A DNA stretch of 45,258 nucleotides. It comes from Planctomyces sp. SH-PL62 (lineage in GTDB: Bacteria; Planctomycetota; Planctomycetia; Planctomycetales; Planctomycetaceae). The first letter of the stretch is position 1; each line of letters begins with the position of its first letter. This document shows, piece by piece, positions 27,565-38,805 of the stretch. The notes under the pieces are model-generated. The model ran no database searches, had not been told where the DNA came from, and saw only the letters and a list, made by a program, of their open reading frames with translations. Where the stretch lies: positions 1 to 45,258 of the forward strand of contig CAMDPX010000032.1 in assembly GCA_945905295.1 (NCBI GenBank). The letters are read 5' to 3'. A program made the translations under genes and the position numbers.

Positions 27565-29061
27565 ATGCGAAACGTCTGCCGGATTCTTGTTCTTGCGTAT
27601 TCATGGCTGCTGGCCACGACGATGTTGGGCGCGGCGGAGCCTTTGAAGGTTGGTCTGGCCGAGGTGGATATCACGCCGCCGGTGGGGTTCCCAATTGCGG
27701 GCTACTATCACGAGCGGCTGGCGGACGGCACGACGGATCGGCTCAAGGCGAAGGCGATTGTGTTTCGTGATACGAACGCTTCGGCCGCGTTGGTTGTGTG
27801 CGATCTGATCGGGATTGCGACTGACTTGTCGCGCGAGGTGCGGAAGCGAGCTTCCGATAAGACCGGGATTCCGGTGTCGGACATCGTGATCTCGGCGACG
27901 CACTCGCATACCGCGCCTGATTACATGAAGGAACTCTGGTTGCGGCTCGGTAACGAGAAGCAAGACCCTCTGCGTGCGGCTTACATCGACAAGCTCATCA
28001 ATGGCGTGACGGAGGCGATCACGAAGGCTCATGCCGACGCGAAGCCTGCGGCGTTGCAATGCGGATCGGCGACACAGGAGACGCCGGTGTCGTTCAATCG
28101 CCGCTTCGTCATGCGCGATGGCAGCGTGAAGACTTGGCAGAACTTTGAGAATCTTGAAGTCGTCCGCTCGGCCGGGCCGATTGATCCGGAGATTGGACTG
28201 CTCGTCGTAGGTTGGGACTCCGTCCCGACTGGCGTGAAGAAAGCGGTCGGGACGGAGTCCCAACCTACGGCGGTGCTGAGCAACTTTGCGTTGCATCTCG
28301 ACACTGTGGGCGGGCTGAAGTGGAGCGCGGACTATCCGTACTTCATTGAGCAGACGCTGCGCAAGTCGGTTGGCTCGGATGTGATTTCGATCTTTGGTAC
28401 TGGATGCTGCGGTGACATCAATCATGCGAACCCGCGTAGTAAGGATCGCAACAAGGCCGACTTCATCGGCATTTCGATCGGTGAGTCGATTCAAAAGCGG
28501 CTCGGCCAACTGACGCGGCTGGAGCAGACTGAACTTGTCGTGAAGTCGCGTGTGGTCAACGTCCCGCTGCAAGACGCGACGAAGGAGGAAGTCGCCCGCT
28601 CGATTCAGATTCTCGACGCTGCCAATCGTAAAGAGAAAGTCGAGTTCCTCGACCACGTCACGGCGTACAAAAAACTGATGCTCGACCAACTGCGGCATCG
28701 CGAGCCGCACGCGAACACCTCCGAGCACATCACCTGGGGCCTCAGCCGTTCGCTGGCCGGCATCGGTGACACGCTCCCCGTCGATGTGACTGTCATGACG
28801 CTCGGTCGCGACGTCGCGATCGTCTGCCTGCCGGGCGAAGTCTTTGTCGAACTGGGCCTCGCGATCAAACAAGGCTCGCCGTTCCGCACGACGCTGGTCA
28901 TCGAACTCTCCAACAGCGTCGAGACCATCTACATCCCCAACCGCGCCGCCTACGCGGGGGGCAGCTACGAAGTCACGAACTCAGCGCTGCAACCCGGCGC
29001 GGGCGAGATGCTCGTCGAAGCGGCACTCGGTTTATTGCGCGAAGCGGCCGGCAATCGCTGA
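27565..29061 (+). CDS. Neutral/alkaline non-lysosomal ceramidase-like hydrolase
   Basis: 498 residues from the ATG at 27565, 8 bases after AAAGG; the frame upstream to 27247 is not supported. A signal peptide (ILVLAYSWLLATTMLGAA) precedes the ceramidase N-terminal-type domain: VGLAEVDITPPVGFPIAGYY, a His-rich ISATHSHTAPDY likely at the metal site, FGTGCCGDINHANPR and VCLPGEVFVELGL. The family hydrolyses ceramide-type or related substrates outside the cytoplasm; the planctomycete members are often of unknown substrate. A family C repeat (28206-28269) is translated inside as VGWDSVPT...GTESQPT. Confidence 0.9.
   Translation: MRNVCRILVLAYSWLLATTMLGAAEPLKVGLAEVDITPPVGFPIAGYYHERLADGTTDRLKAKAIVFRDTNASAALVVCDLIGIATDLSREVRKRASDKTGIPVSDIVISATHSHTAPDYMKELWLRLGNEKQDPLRAAYIDKLINGVTEAITKAHADAKPAALQCGSATQETPVSFNRRFVMRDGSVKTWQNFENLEVVRSAGPIDPEIGLLVVGWDSVPTGVKKAVGTESQPTAVLSNFALHLDTVGGLKWSADYPYFIEQTLRKSVGSDVISIFGTGCCGDINHANPRSKDRNKADFIGISIGESIQKRLGQLTRLEQTELVVKSRVVNVPLQDATKEEVARSIQILDAANRKEKVEFLDHVTAYKKLMLDQLRHREPHANTSEHITWGLSRSLAGIGDTLPVDVTVMTLGRDVAIVCLPGEVFVELGLAIKQGSPFRTTLVIELSNSVETIYIPNRAAYAGGSYEVTNSALQPGAGEMLVEAALGLLREAAGNR
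28206..28269. repeat. Inverted-repeat element, family C, inside the ceramidase-like gene
   Basis: Perfect 24-base arms (28206-28229 and 28246-28269, core taggttgggactccgtcccg) around a 16-base loop, read in frame without a stop. The same arms occur at 19442-19526 in the opposite gene orientation. Confidence 0.93.
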
Positions 29062-29129
29062 TCGCAGAACGAGGTCTCGTTGAACACGGCGTGAGCACCG
29101 CTTCGGCCGAGGCTTCACTTAAGGGGCGT

Positions 29130-29939
29130 TCATTTGGACTTGGCGTTCGCGATCACGAAGTCGACCAACTCCTGGCACTGAAAGAAACCGGGCCACATGT
29201 TGTGCCCTTGCCCGGCGGGGACGATGAGTTGCATCTCGCCGCCGAGCGCTTCGTATCGTTTCCGCACTTCGCCGGAGTTGGCTTCCAGCGGAACAACCTT
29301 GTCGATGTCGCCGTGGATCGCGAACAGCGGCACCTTCGCTTTGGCGAGCGCGGCCAGCCGGTCAATCGGATTGTGCTCGGTGAGCTGTGCTTCGAGTTCA
29401 TCCGGCTTGAGGTGATAGGCACCGCTGGCTTTCGGCACTCCCGGATAGCTGGTGATGTTGCAGACCGGATAGACGCCCGCGAAGCCGCCGACCTTGTCCG
29501 CGTTCTCGGCGGCCCAACCCAGAGTCATCAGTCCGCCGCGACTACGGCCCAGTAACACGGGCTTCGGTGAAAAGCCGCGCTTCTCGGTCAGCTCGCGATG
29601 AAACGCCGAGAACAGCTTGCGGCCATCCGGGCTGCCAAACGACTCCCCCACGTCGATCCCTGCGATCGCGATGCCCGCCTTCGTGAAGCGTTCAAACATC
29701 CAACGCTCTTCAGTCCCTGGCAGCCCAGGAAGAGTCGGTGCGTACCACACCCACGGCGTCGCGCCGTCGGATTTCTTGTCCGGCGGGATCACAAACGCCG
29801 TGCGGCCGTCGACGCGAAACACATTCCCCGGCATCGGCAACTTTTTCTCAGGCGGGGCGGACTCCGTGGTCTGAGCCTTTGCGGCTTGTGCCAAGAAGAT
29901 CACCAACAGTACGGCAAGGATTCGGTTTGAGTGCTGCAT
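29130..29939 (-). CDS. Secreted alpha/beta hydrolase
   Basis: 269 residues from the ATG at 29939 (MQHSNRILAVLLVIFLAQAA is a signal peptide); the longer frame to 30017 adds a charged leader. The alpha/beta-hydrolase nucleophile elbow GRSRGGL (Ser) is visible in the middle, with PLFAIHGDIDKVVPL giving the acid-turn Asp and VPAGQGHNMWPGFF the catalytic His near the end. Probably an exported esterase- or peptidase-like enzyme; substrate unknown. It converges with the ceramidase-like gene, 68 bases apart. Confidence 0.9.
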   Translation of the reverse strand: MQHSNRILAVLLVIFLAQAAKAQTTESAPPEKKLPMPGNVFRVDGRTAFVIPPDKKSDGATPWVWYAPTLPGLPGTEERWMFERFTKAGIAIAGIDVGESFGSPDGRKLFSAFHRELTEKRGFSPKPVLLGRSRGGLMTLGWAAENADKVGGFAGVYPVCNITSYPGVPKASGAYHLKPDELEAQLTEHNPIDRLAALAKAKVPLFAIHGDIDKVVPLEANSGEVRKRYEALGGEMQLIVPAGQGHNMWPGFFQCQELVDFVIANAKSK

Positions 29940-30276
29940 CGCTTGGGTTCTTGATCGAGAGGTCGTGGTCAGTTTTTCGACCAGGCGTTTGTAACAGATG
30001 CCGTGTTTGCGAGACACGGTTTGTCCGAGATCGTGCCGCGGGGCGCACGACGCACATCGCGCGTGCCCCCAGACAGGCCCCTACGTGTTCGTCGGAATGA
30101 ATCTCGCCGGAGCTATGCGGTTCCGCTCAAGGTGTGTCATTCCGCGCGCACCGCACACGTCGCTTGATTCGCGTGAGCATCAACGCACGCCGTTTCAAAC
30201 GCCCCTATTCGCTTGGCACACGATCTGCGTTTCGCGTGATCGCACGCAGCCACTGGTCTTGAAACGCGAGGAGTTC
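29940..30276. other. 337-base divergent gap upstream of the Rieske/cytochrome operon
   Basis: It separates the hydrolase (-) from the Rieske gene (+) and must contain both promoters. I see no recognisable promoter boxes or binding site. A small hairpin, ccgtgtttgcgagacacgg, lies near 30001-30019. Confidence 0.5.
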
Positions 30277-30789
30277 ATGAGCCGAAGTCCTTCGGAATCT
30301 CAGACAGACATCGGAGACACGTTCCCGCGCCGAGCTTGGTTGTCGCGAATGTCGTCAGCCGCGATGGCCTTGGGGCTGACGCTTGGTTACGGCATGTTCG
30401 GGACGGTGATTGGCTGGTTCTTGTATCCGGCCAAAGCCTCGTCGCGGACGTGGCAGTTTCTGGCGGACCTCGGCAGCTTCGCGATCGGGGATTCGGTGAC
30501 TTACGAGGCTCCGGCCGGGCAGACGATCGTGGTGACTCGGCTGGCGGACAAAGGGGTGCCGGAGGACTTCATCGCGTTGTCGAGCATCTGCCCGCATCTT
30601 GGCTGCCAAGTGCATTGGGAATCGAACAACGATCGCTTCTTCTGTCCGTGTCACAACGGCGCGTTCGATAAAGCCGGTCAGCCGGTTTCGGGGCCACCGA
30701 AGGACTCGAATCAACCGCTGCCCCGCTATCCGCTGAAAGTTGAGAGCGGCTTGTTGTTCATCGAAGTGCCGATGGAGGCCCTGGTATGA
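30277..30789 (+). CDS. Rieske iron-sulfur protein
   Basis: 170 residues from the ATG at 30277, preceded by GAGGAG. A twin-Arg-like start (PRRAWLSRMSSAAMALGLTL) and one membrane segment (LGYGMFGTVIGWFLYP) anchor it in the membrane. The Rieske cluster ligands are C105-P-H107-L-G-C110 and C123-P-C125-H126, with C110 and C125 placed for the stabilising disulfide. It would pass electrons from quinol at the cytochrome b Qo site to a c-type haem. Its stop overlaps the cytochrome b start in ATGA. Confidence 0.96.
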   Translation: MSRSPSESQTDIGDTFPRRAWLSRMSSAAMALGLTLGYGMFGTVIGWFLYPAKASSRTWQFLADLGSFAIGDSVTYEAPAGQTIVVTRLADKGVPEDFIALSSICPHLGCQVHWESNNDRFFCPCHNGAFDKAGQPVSGPPKDSNQPLPRYPLKVESGLLFIEVPMEALV

Positions 30790-31946
30790 ACGTGAAAGAA
30801 CAGAGCACAGGCGAGCGGAGCGGCGTCAGTCCCCCGGTTGATGGAACCGCGAACTCGTTCGGAGCCACCGGGGGGCTGACGCCGCCCCGCTCGCCTGGAT
30901 CAAGCATCAAGCGCTGGTTCGCGGAACGCCTGCCGATCACCGGAGTGCAGTTGGAAGAGCTGACCAACGAGCCGGTGCCGGCTCATCTACGGCATTGGTG
31001 GTTTTGCCTGGGCGGGACGCCGGCGTACCTCTTCGTTGTGCAGATCGTGACCGGCATCCTGCTGGCGTTCTATTACCAGCCATCGCCGCAGACGGCCTAT
31101 CAGTCGATCGACACGATCACGAATCAAGTCGCCTTCGGCTGGTACATCCGCGGCATGCACAAGTGGGCCGCGACGCTGATGATCGCGGCGATCATTCTGC
31201 ATCAGATGCGGGTCTACTTCACCGGCGCGTATCGCCAGCCGCGCGAGATCAATTGGATGGTCGGCATGTGCCTGCTGCTCTGCACGCTGATCGTCGGCTT
31301 CACCGGCTACAGCCTGGTCTTCGAGCAGCTCAGTTTTTGGGGAGCGACCGTCGCCGCGAACATCTGCGACACGGTGCCGTATTTCGGTGTCTTCGCCAAG
31401 CGGATGCTGCTGGCGGGCGACTCGTACAACGACAACACATTGTCTCGGTTCTTCATCCTGCATGCGGCGGTGTTACCGGGGTTGATGATCCTGCTGATCG
31501 GCATTCACGTCGCGATCTTGCGGCTGCAAGGAGTCAGTGAACTCCGCTTCGAGAACGAACCGGCCGACGCTCCGAAGCATTTCGATTTCTTCCCCGACCA
31601 TTTTTATACCGAGCTGATCATCGGCCTGACCCTGATGATCCTCTTGAGCGTGCTGGCGACCGTGTTGCCCGTGACGCTCGGCCCGAAAGCCGATCCGCTG
31701 ACGACTCCCGAAGTCATCAAGCCGGAGTGGTGGTTCTACGTCTCATTCCGCTGGCTGAAGCTGTTCTCCGGCACGTTCGCCGTGCTGAGTTCCGGGTTCA
31801 TCGTCTTCGTGATGTTCGTCTGGCCGTTTATCGACGGCTGGATTCGCAAGCGCACGCGGTTCAGCGAAGCGAGCGTGTGGATCGGCATCGTCGGTGTGTT
31901 TTTGCTAGTCGGCCTCACCGTGTGGGAGGCGATCGTCGAGCACTGA
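30786..31946 (+). CDS. Cytochrome b (b6-type with subunit IV region)
   Basis: 386 residues. About eight membrane segments are visible, including FVVQIVTGILLAFYY, MIAAIILHQM, LLLCTLIVGFTGYSLV and WIGIVGVFLLVGLTVWEAI. Haem ligands are H125/H139 and H226/H241; 14 residues between the second pair is the b6-type spacing. The Qo motif is PEWW (about residue 320), replacing the usual PEWY. Residues about 9-38 are encoded by a family A repeat and precede the first conserved segment (WFAERLPITG), so the conserved protein may start later. With the Rieske protein it forms a quinol-oxidising complex; no separate cytochrome c1 or f gene is next to it. Confidence 0.95.
   Translation: MNVKEQSTGERSGVSPPVDGTANSFGATGGLTPPRSPGSSIKRWFAERLPITGVQLEELTNEPVPAHLRHWWFCLGGTPAYLFVVQIVTGILLAFYYQPSPQTAYQSIDTITNQVAFGWYIRGMHKWAATLMIAAIILHQMRVYFTGAYRQPREINWMVGMCLLLCTLIVGFTGYSLVFEQLSFWGATVAANICDTVPYFGVFAKRMLLAGDSYNDNTLSRFFILHAAVLPGLMILLIGIHVAILRLQGVSELRFENEPADAPKHFDFFPDHFYTELIIGLTLMILLSVLATVLPVTLGPKADPLTTPEVIKPEWWFYVSFRWLKLFSGTFAVLSSGFIVFVMFVWPFIDGWIRKRTRFSEASVWIGIVGVFLLVGLTVWEAIVEH
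30810..30895. repeat. Inverted-repeat element, family A, at the cytochrome b N-terminus
   Basis: Arms 30810-30838 and 30867-30895 pair at 27 of 29 positions around a 28-base loop. It is read as GERSGVSPPV and GGLTPPRSPG. The left arm is read in a different frame from the copy at 1448-1543, so the family is open in at least two frames. Confidence 0.93.
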
Positions 31947-31951
31947 CGTGG

Positions 31952-32353
31952 CTAATCGAACCAATCCTCCAGTTGCAGCCCTTTGACCCGTTGAAACTCG
32001 GATGTGTTATGCGTGACGAAAATCAAGTTCTGACTGACGGCATGAGCGGCCAAGAGCATGTCGAGTTCACCGATTGTTTGGCCACGACGCTCCAGGTCCG
32101 CGCGAATCACACCGTAGGCATCGGCCGCGCCGGAGTCGAACATCAAGACGTCGAAGGTCAGCAGAAAGTCGCTGATCTGCCGATGGTTTTCCTCGGGCCG
32201 GTTGCTCTTGTCCGCGCCGACGCGAAGTTCCGCGACTGTAATCGTCGAGATCACGATGTCGTCGGGCTTGTGCTGCTGAATGCGGTCGCCCACCGCACGC
32301 GGTTTGTTCCGCAACGCAAAGACGCACATGTTCGTGTCGAGCAGGTATTTCAT
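31952..32353 (-). CDS. vapC: VapC-type PIN-domain toxin
   Basis: 133 residues. MKYLLDTNMCVFAL carries the first catalytic Asp (D6); STITVAELRVG holds the conserved Glu; GELDMLLAAHA and FVTHNTSEFQRVKGLQLEDW complete the PIN_VapC pattern. It would be a site-specific ribonuclease. The start overlaps the antitoxin stop in ATGA. The pair lies between cytochrome b and the octahaem gene, on the opposite strand, with its stop 5 bases from cytochrome b's end. Confidence 0.95.
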   Translation of the reverse strand: MKYLLDTNMCVFALRNKPRAVGDRIQQHKPDDIVISTITVAELRVGADKSNRPEENHRQISDFLLTFDVLMFDSGAADAYGVIRADLERRGQTIGELDMLLAAHAVSQNLIFVTHNTSEFQRVKGLQLEDWFD

Positions 32354-32601
32354 TCGAAGGCCGATTCACGCGGGGCCTGTGGATGTTGGATTCGCTCGAC
32401 CATGAAGTCGTCGGTGACGTGGCCGATCGATTCTCGAAAGTGCTTCCACGGATCGGCGTCGTCTGAGCCCGGGCGTTTCGGTACCAACATCACGGCGTTG
32501 CCGACCTTCTTGACGAAGACCTGGTCTCCGTCGAAATGGATGTCGGACGGAAGGAGTACCGATTGGTGCTCGCCAACAACGGTGAGCGGGGCGGTCTGCA
32601 T
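32350..32601 (-). CDS. vapB: VapB-type antitoxin (AbrB/MazE fold)
   Basis: 83 residues. The N-terminal GEHQSVLLPSDIHFDGDQVF and VKKVGNAVMLVPKR match the AbrB/SpoVT DNA-binding strand pattern of VapB antitoxins. The acidic C-terminus would bind the toxin. Overlaps vapC by 4 bases. Like other VapBs it probably represses its own promoter, upstream of 32601 on the minus strand. Confidence 0.92.
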   Translation of the reverse strand: MQTAPLTVVGEHQSVLLPSDIHFDGDQVFVKKVGNAVMLVPKRPGSDDADPWKHFRESIGHVTDDFMVERIQHPQAPRESAFE

Positions 32602-32682
32602 GGCAAAGCTCCTGGTTCTCGAGGCGACGAAATCCTAACCCTCAAAACAAATCGCACCTAGTTCAATCTGACTGGCTGAAAC

Positions 32683-34284
32683 ATGACTCTTCAAACCAAA
32701 CGATATCTGATTGGCTTCCTTGGCCTGCTGTTCCTGGCCTCACTCGTGCTGGTGCAGGCGATGGAGATTGCTCGCAAGCGCGAGGAGGTCGGCATCACGT
32801 CGGGGCATGTCGCGGTGCCGGCGACGTCTAAGAGTTGCGTCGAGTGTCACGGCAAGTCGTCGCCGGGGATCATCGACCATTGGAAATTCAGCACGCACGC
32901 TCGCAAAGGAGTCGGCTGCGTCGAATGCCATCTGGCTCAGAAGGGGGACGTGGATGGCTTCACACATTACGGCCATCACATCGCGACCGTCGTGACTCCG
33001 AAAGACTGCGGACGTTGTCACGAGAAGGAAACGAAAGAGTTCACTCACAGCCATCACGCGAAGGCGGGGAACATTCTCGCGTCGCTCGACAATTTTTTGG
33101 CAGAGACCGTCGAGGGTTCGCGCACGCCGTTCAACCCGCATTCGCCGACGCCGGGCAAGCCGGACATTCATGAAGTCAACGGCATGTCGAGCGCCGCGGT
33201 CGGTTGTCAGCAATGTCACGGCAGCAAAGTCGCGCTACTGTCCAAGGATGGCGGGAAGATCACGCTGGATGACCTGAAGCCCGACGCGAAAGGGCAGCCG
33301 ACGAATTTGGAGATGCTCGATCGCATTGCCAAGACCGAAGACGGCCGACCGAAACTGCATGCCGACACCTGGCCGAATACCGGCATCGGGCGGCTGAATC
33401 TCGATGGCTCGTTGGGTTCGTGCTCGGCCTGTCACAGCCGGCATGATTTTTCTCCTCGTCGCGCGAGACAGCCGGAGAACTGCGGCAAGTGCCACCTCGG
33501 CCCGGATCATCCGCAGAAGGAAATCTACGAAGAGTCCAAGCACGGTGTCGCGTTCCGAGATCTCAAGGATCACATGAACCTGAACTCGACGAAGTGGGTG
33601 CTCGGCAAGGATTACTCGCAGGCTCCGACGTGCGCGACGTGTCACATGTCGGGTCACTCGAAGAACGGTGGCACGATCACGCATGACGCCGGCCAACGCA
33701 TCTCGTGGACGAACCGGCCGCCGGTCAGCGCGGTGCTCGACACCGATAAGGATGGCAAGTTGGTCACCGAGGCCGATCCCGCAAAGCGACGTGCGCTGGT
33801 CACGTTCTCGGCCGAGGAGAAGCGGACCAACATGAAGCAGGTCTGTCATCACTGCCACACGCCTGATTACGTCAACGCGTTCTACAAACAGTACGACGAC
33901 TTCATCGTGAACTACAACGAGAAGTTCGGGAAGCCGGGCCAGTCGATCATCGCCGCGCTGCGGAAGAACGATCTGCTCACCAAGACCGAGTTCGATGAAG
34001 AGATCGAATGGACCTGGTTCTATCTCTGGCACCACGAAGGCCGGCGGGCTCGGCACGGAGCCTCGATGATGGCTCCCGACTACGCGCACTGGCACGGCAT
34101 GTTTGAAGTCGCCGAGCGGTTTTATATGAAGCTGATCCCGCAAGCTCGCGAGATCACCAAGCACGCCGTCGAATCCGGCCAGGCCAATCAAGCGGCGGCC
34201 GTCAACGCGGTCATCGACGAAATCCTCGCCCGCCCCGAACACAAGTGGCAGGAGACCGGCAAGAAGTCCGCCGAGGCCAAATGA
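32683..34284 (+). CDS. Octahaem cytochrome c of the HAO-like family, membrane-anchored
   Basis: 533 residues with eight CxxCH haem sites at C52, C79, C109, C175, C247, C267, C317 and C388. The spacing and text (SCVECHGKSSPGIIDHWKFS, VGCVECHLAQKGDVDGFTHY, TPKDCGRCHEKETKEF) match hydroxylamine-oxidoreductase-like octahaem cytochromes. One uncleaved N-terminal membrane segment (YLIGFLGLLFLASLVLVQ) anchors it on the outer side. The C-terminal MMAPDYAHWHGMFEVAERFY is also HAO-like; whether its Tyr467 equals the crosslinking Tyr of HAO needs an alignment. It follows Rieske and cytochrome b on the same strand, so it is a candidate electron-accepting or catalytic partner of that complex. Confidence 0.92.
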   Translation: MTLQTKRYLIGFLGLLFLASLVLVQAMEIARKREEVGITSGHVAVPATSKSCVECHGKSSPGIIDHWKFSTHARKGVGCVECHLAQKGDVDGFTHYGHHIATVVTPKDCGRCHEKETKEFTHSHHAKAGNILASLDNFLAETVEGSRTPFNPHSPTPGKPDIHEVNGMSSAAVGCQQCHGSKVALLSKDGGKITLDDLKPDAKGQPTNLEMLDRIAKTEDGRPKLHADTWPNTGIGRLNLDGSLGSCSACHSRHDFSPRRARQPENCGKCHLGPDHPQKEIYEESKHGVAFRDLKDHMNLNSTKWVLGKDYSQAPTCATCHMSGHSKNGGTITHDAGQRISWTNRPPVSAVLDTDKDGKLVTEADPAKRRALVTFSAEEKRTNMKQVCHHCHTPDYVNAFYKQYDDFIVNYNEKFGKPGQSIIAALRKNDLLTKTEFDEEIEWTWFYLWHHEGRRARHGASMMAPDYAHWHGMFEVAERFYMKLIPQAREITKHAVESGQANQAAAVNAVIDEILARPEHKWQETGKKSAEAK

Positions 34285-34314
34285 ACCGGCGACGACTGGC
34301 CAATTTGTGAAATT

Positions 34315-34405
34315 GGGTGGCACGTCCTGACCATCGGGAAGGGCGTGGGAATCGCGATCAACTCTGAAAACCACGCCCTTCCCGATGGTCAGGGTCGTGC
34401 CACCC
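34315..34405. repeat. Intergenic long inverted repeat
   Basis: Arms 34315-34348 and 34371-34405 pair almost perfectly (one indel; core cctgaccatcgggaagggcg) around a 22-base loop. It lies in the 224-base gap between the octahaem gene and the next DUF1549/DUF1553 gene. No T-run follows. Confidence 0.9.
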
Positions 34406-34508
34406 ACCGCGCCCGCCGGATCGTTCGTCAGCATCCGGCTTGTCAGCCGAGGGAAATGTTTATGGAATGCCGCACTCGCATTCGTTCCCGCCAGCAAGGA
34501 AGACCGGT

Positions 34509-37181
<2,673 letters not shown>

Positions 37182-37214
37182 TTCATTCAACAGCAGGCTG
37201 GCCGAACTGAGTCA

Positions 37215-37286
37215 GGCGAGCGGGGCAGCGTCAGGCCCCCGGTCTCGCGAAGAAACCACCGGGGGGCTGACGCCGCCCCGCTCGCC
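37215..37286. repeat. Inverted-repeat element, family A, intergenic
   Basis: Arms 37215-37243 and 37258-37286 (29 bases, about 27 pair) around a 14-base loop. It separates the DUF1549/DUF1553 gene from its DUF1501 partner. It is the third family A copy in the window. Confidence 0.93.
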
Positions 37287-37310
37287 AATCTTGCGACAAA
37301 GGAAATGACG

Positions 37311-38717
37311 ATGTGGAATTCTCAAACCGATACGAACTTGCTCAACCGCCGTCTATCGCGCCGGCAAGCGTTGAAGACCAGCAGCGCCGGCTTCGGGTAT
37401 CTCGCACTGGCGGGATTGCTCGGCCATGACGCGGCACGGAATCGCGCCGTCGCGAATGAGCCATCCAACGCCCTGCGCCCGCTGGCTCCCAAGCCGCCGC
37501 ACTCCGCCGTGAAGGCCAAGCGGATCATCTTCTGCTTCATGGAAGGAGCGGCCTCGCAGCTCGATACCTGGGAATATAAACCACAACTCCAGAAGGACGG
37601 CGGCAAGGTCGGTCCCGGCGGCGGCCTGCTGACCGCGTCCAAGTTCAAGTTCGCTCAACATGGCCAGACCGGGACGTGGGTCTCCGAACTCTTTCCGCAC
37701 ATGACGAAGCATGTCGATGACCTCTGCTTCATTCGCGGTCTGCACACCGACACTCCGGCGCACCCGCAGGCGTGCATTCAGCTTCACACGGGGACGGCGA
37801 TCGCCTCGCTCACTCGGCCGTCGATGGGAGCGTGGCTGATGTACGGCTTGGGGACCGAGAACCAAGACTTGCCCGGTTACGTCACGATCAACCCGTCGGC
37901 GAACTTCGGCGGAGCGATCAACTTCGGCAGCGCATTCTTGCCGGCTCACTTCCAGGGAACGCGCATTGCCGACACCGGCTTCGTACCGAACTTGAAAGCG
38001 CAGACGGTCACGTCACTGCAACGTAAGCAGATCGATCTCGTGCAAGCGATGAACCGAGACCTCGCCGCGACACCCGGCGCGCCGGACCAGCTTGAGGGGG
38101 TCATTCAGTCCTACGAACTCGCGTTCAAGATGCAGGGCAAGGTTCCGGAGTTGCTCGACATCTCGAAAGAGCCGCAGTCGGTCCTCGACGCCTACGGAGT
38201 GAAGCCCGGTCCGACCGGCAGCTTCGCGCGGCAATGCTTGATGGCTCGGCGCTTGACCGAAGCTGGAGTCCGCTTCGTCGAGATCTGTCATCCCGGTTGG
38301 GACCAGCACAACAACTTGCATCGCGATCTCATCAAGAACTCCGCCGCCACCGATCAACCCACCGCCGCGCTGCTGGATGACCTGGGCCAACGCGGACTGC
38401 TGGACGACACGCTGGTCCTGTTCGGCAGCGAGTTCGGCCGGATGCCAACCGCTCAAGGCCCGGACGGCCGCGATCACAACATCACCGGCTACCCGATGTG
38501 GCTGGCCGGAGCCGGCGTGAAGAAGGGTTATTCGCATGGAGCCACCGACGAATACGGCCTGCACGCTGTCGAAGGCCGCATGCACACGACCGACCTGCAC
38601 GCCACGCTGCTGGCCCTGATGGGGCTCGATCACGAGCAACTGACTTACCGCTACGCCGGCCGAGATTTCCGACTGACCGATGTCGCTGGTAACGTGGCTC
38701 ATGAAATCTTCGCCTGA
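37311..38717 (+). CDS. DUF1501 family protein, Tat-exported
   Basis: 468 residues. I chose the ATG at 37311 over the one at 37305 because AAAGGA then has proper spacing. The Tat signal is LSRRQALKTSSAGFGYLALA. DUF1501 signatures are complete: CFMEGAASQLDTWEYKPQLQ, SMGAWLMYGLGTENQDLPGY, VRFVEICHPGWDQHNNLHRD, LVLFGSEFGRMPTAQG and the terminal THDLHATLLALMGLDHEQLT and FRLTDVAG. It is the partner of the preceding cytochrome-like protein. Confidence 0.95.
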   Translation: MWNSQTDTNLLNRRLSRRQALKTSSAGFGYLALAGLLGHDAARNRAVANEPSNALRPLAPKPPHSAVKAKRIIFCFMEGAASQLDTWEYKPQLQKDGGKVGPGGGLLTASKFKFAQHGQTGTWVSELFPHMTKHVDDLCFIRGLHTDTPAHPQACIQLHTGTAIASLTRPSMGAWLMYGLGTENQDLPGYVTINPSANFGGAINFGSAFLPAHFQGTRIADTGFVPNLKAQTVTSLQRKQIDLVQAMNRDLAATPGAPDQLEGVIQSYELAFKMQGKVPELLDISKEPQSVLDAYGVKPGPTGSFARQCLMARRLTEAGVRFVEICHPGWDQHNNLHRDLIKNSAATDQPTAALLDDLGQRGLLDDTLVLFGSEFGRMPTAQGPDGRDHNITGYPMWLAGAGVKKGYSHGATDEYGLHAVEGRMHTTDLHATLLALMGLDHEQLTYRYAGRDFRLTDVAGNVAHEIFA

Positions 38718-38805
38718 GCCACCGCACTCCAGGGAGTACGCCGCTTGCTATGCTGTCGGCTAAGCATTCAGTCTGAGTTGGTGCCTCGTTTATAAAGGCG
38801 AAGTC

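Noticed and set aside
34130-34150. Claim that the octahaem protein has the HAO crosslinking tyrosine
   Set aside because: Tyr467 lies in a plausible C-terminal segment, but only an alignment with true HAO and eHAO proteins can decide; a matching residue number means nothing.
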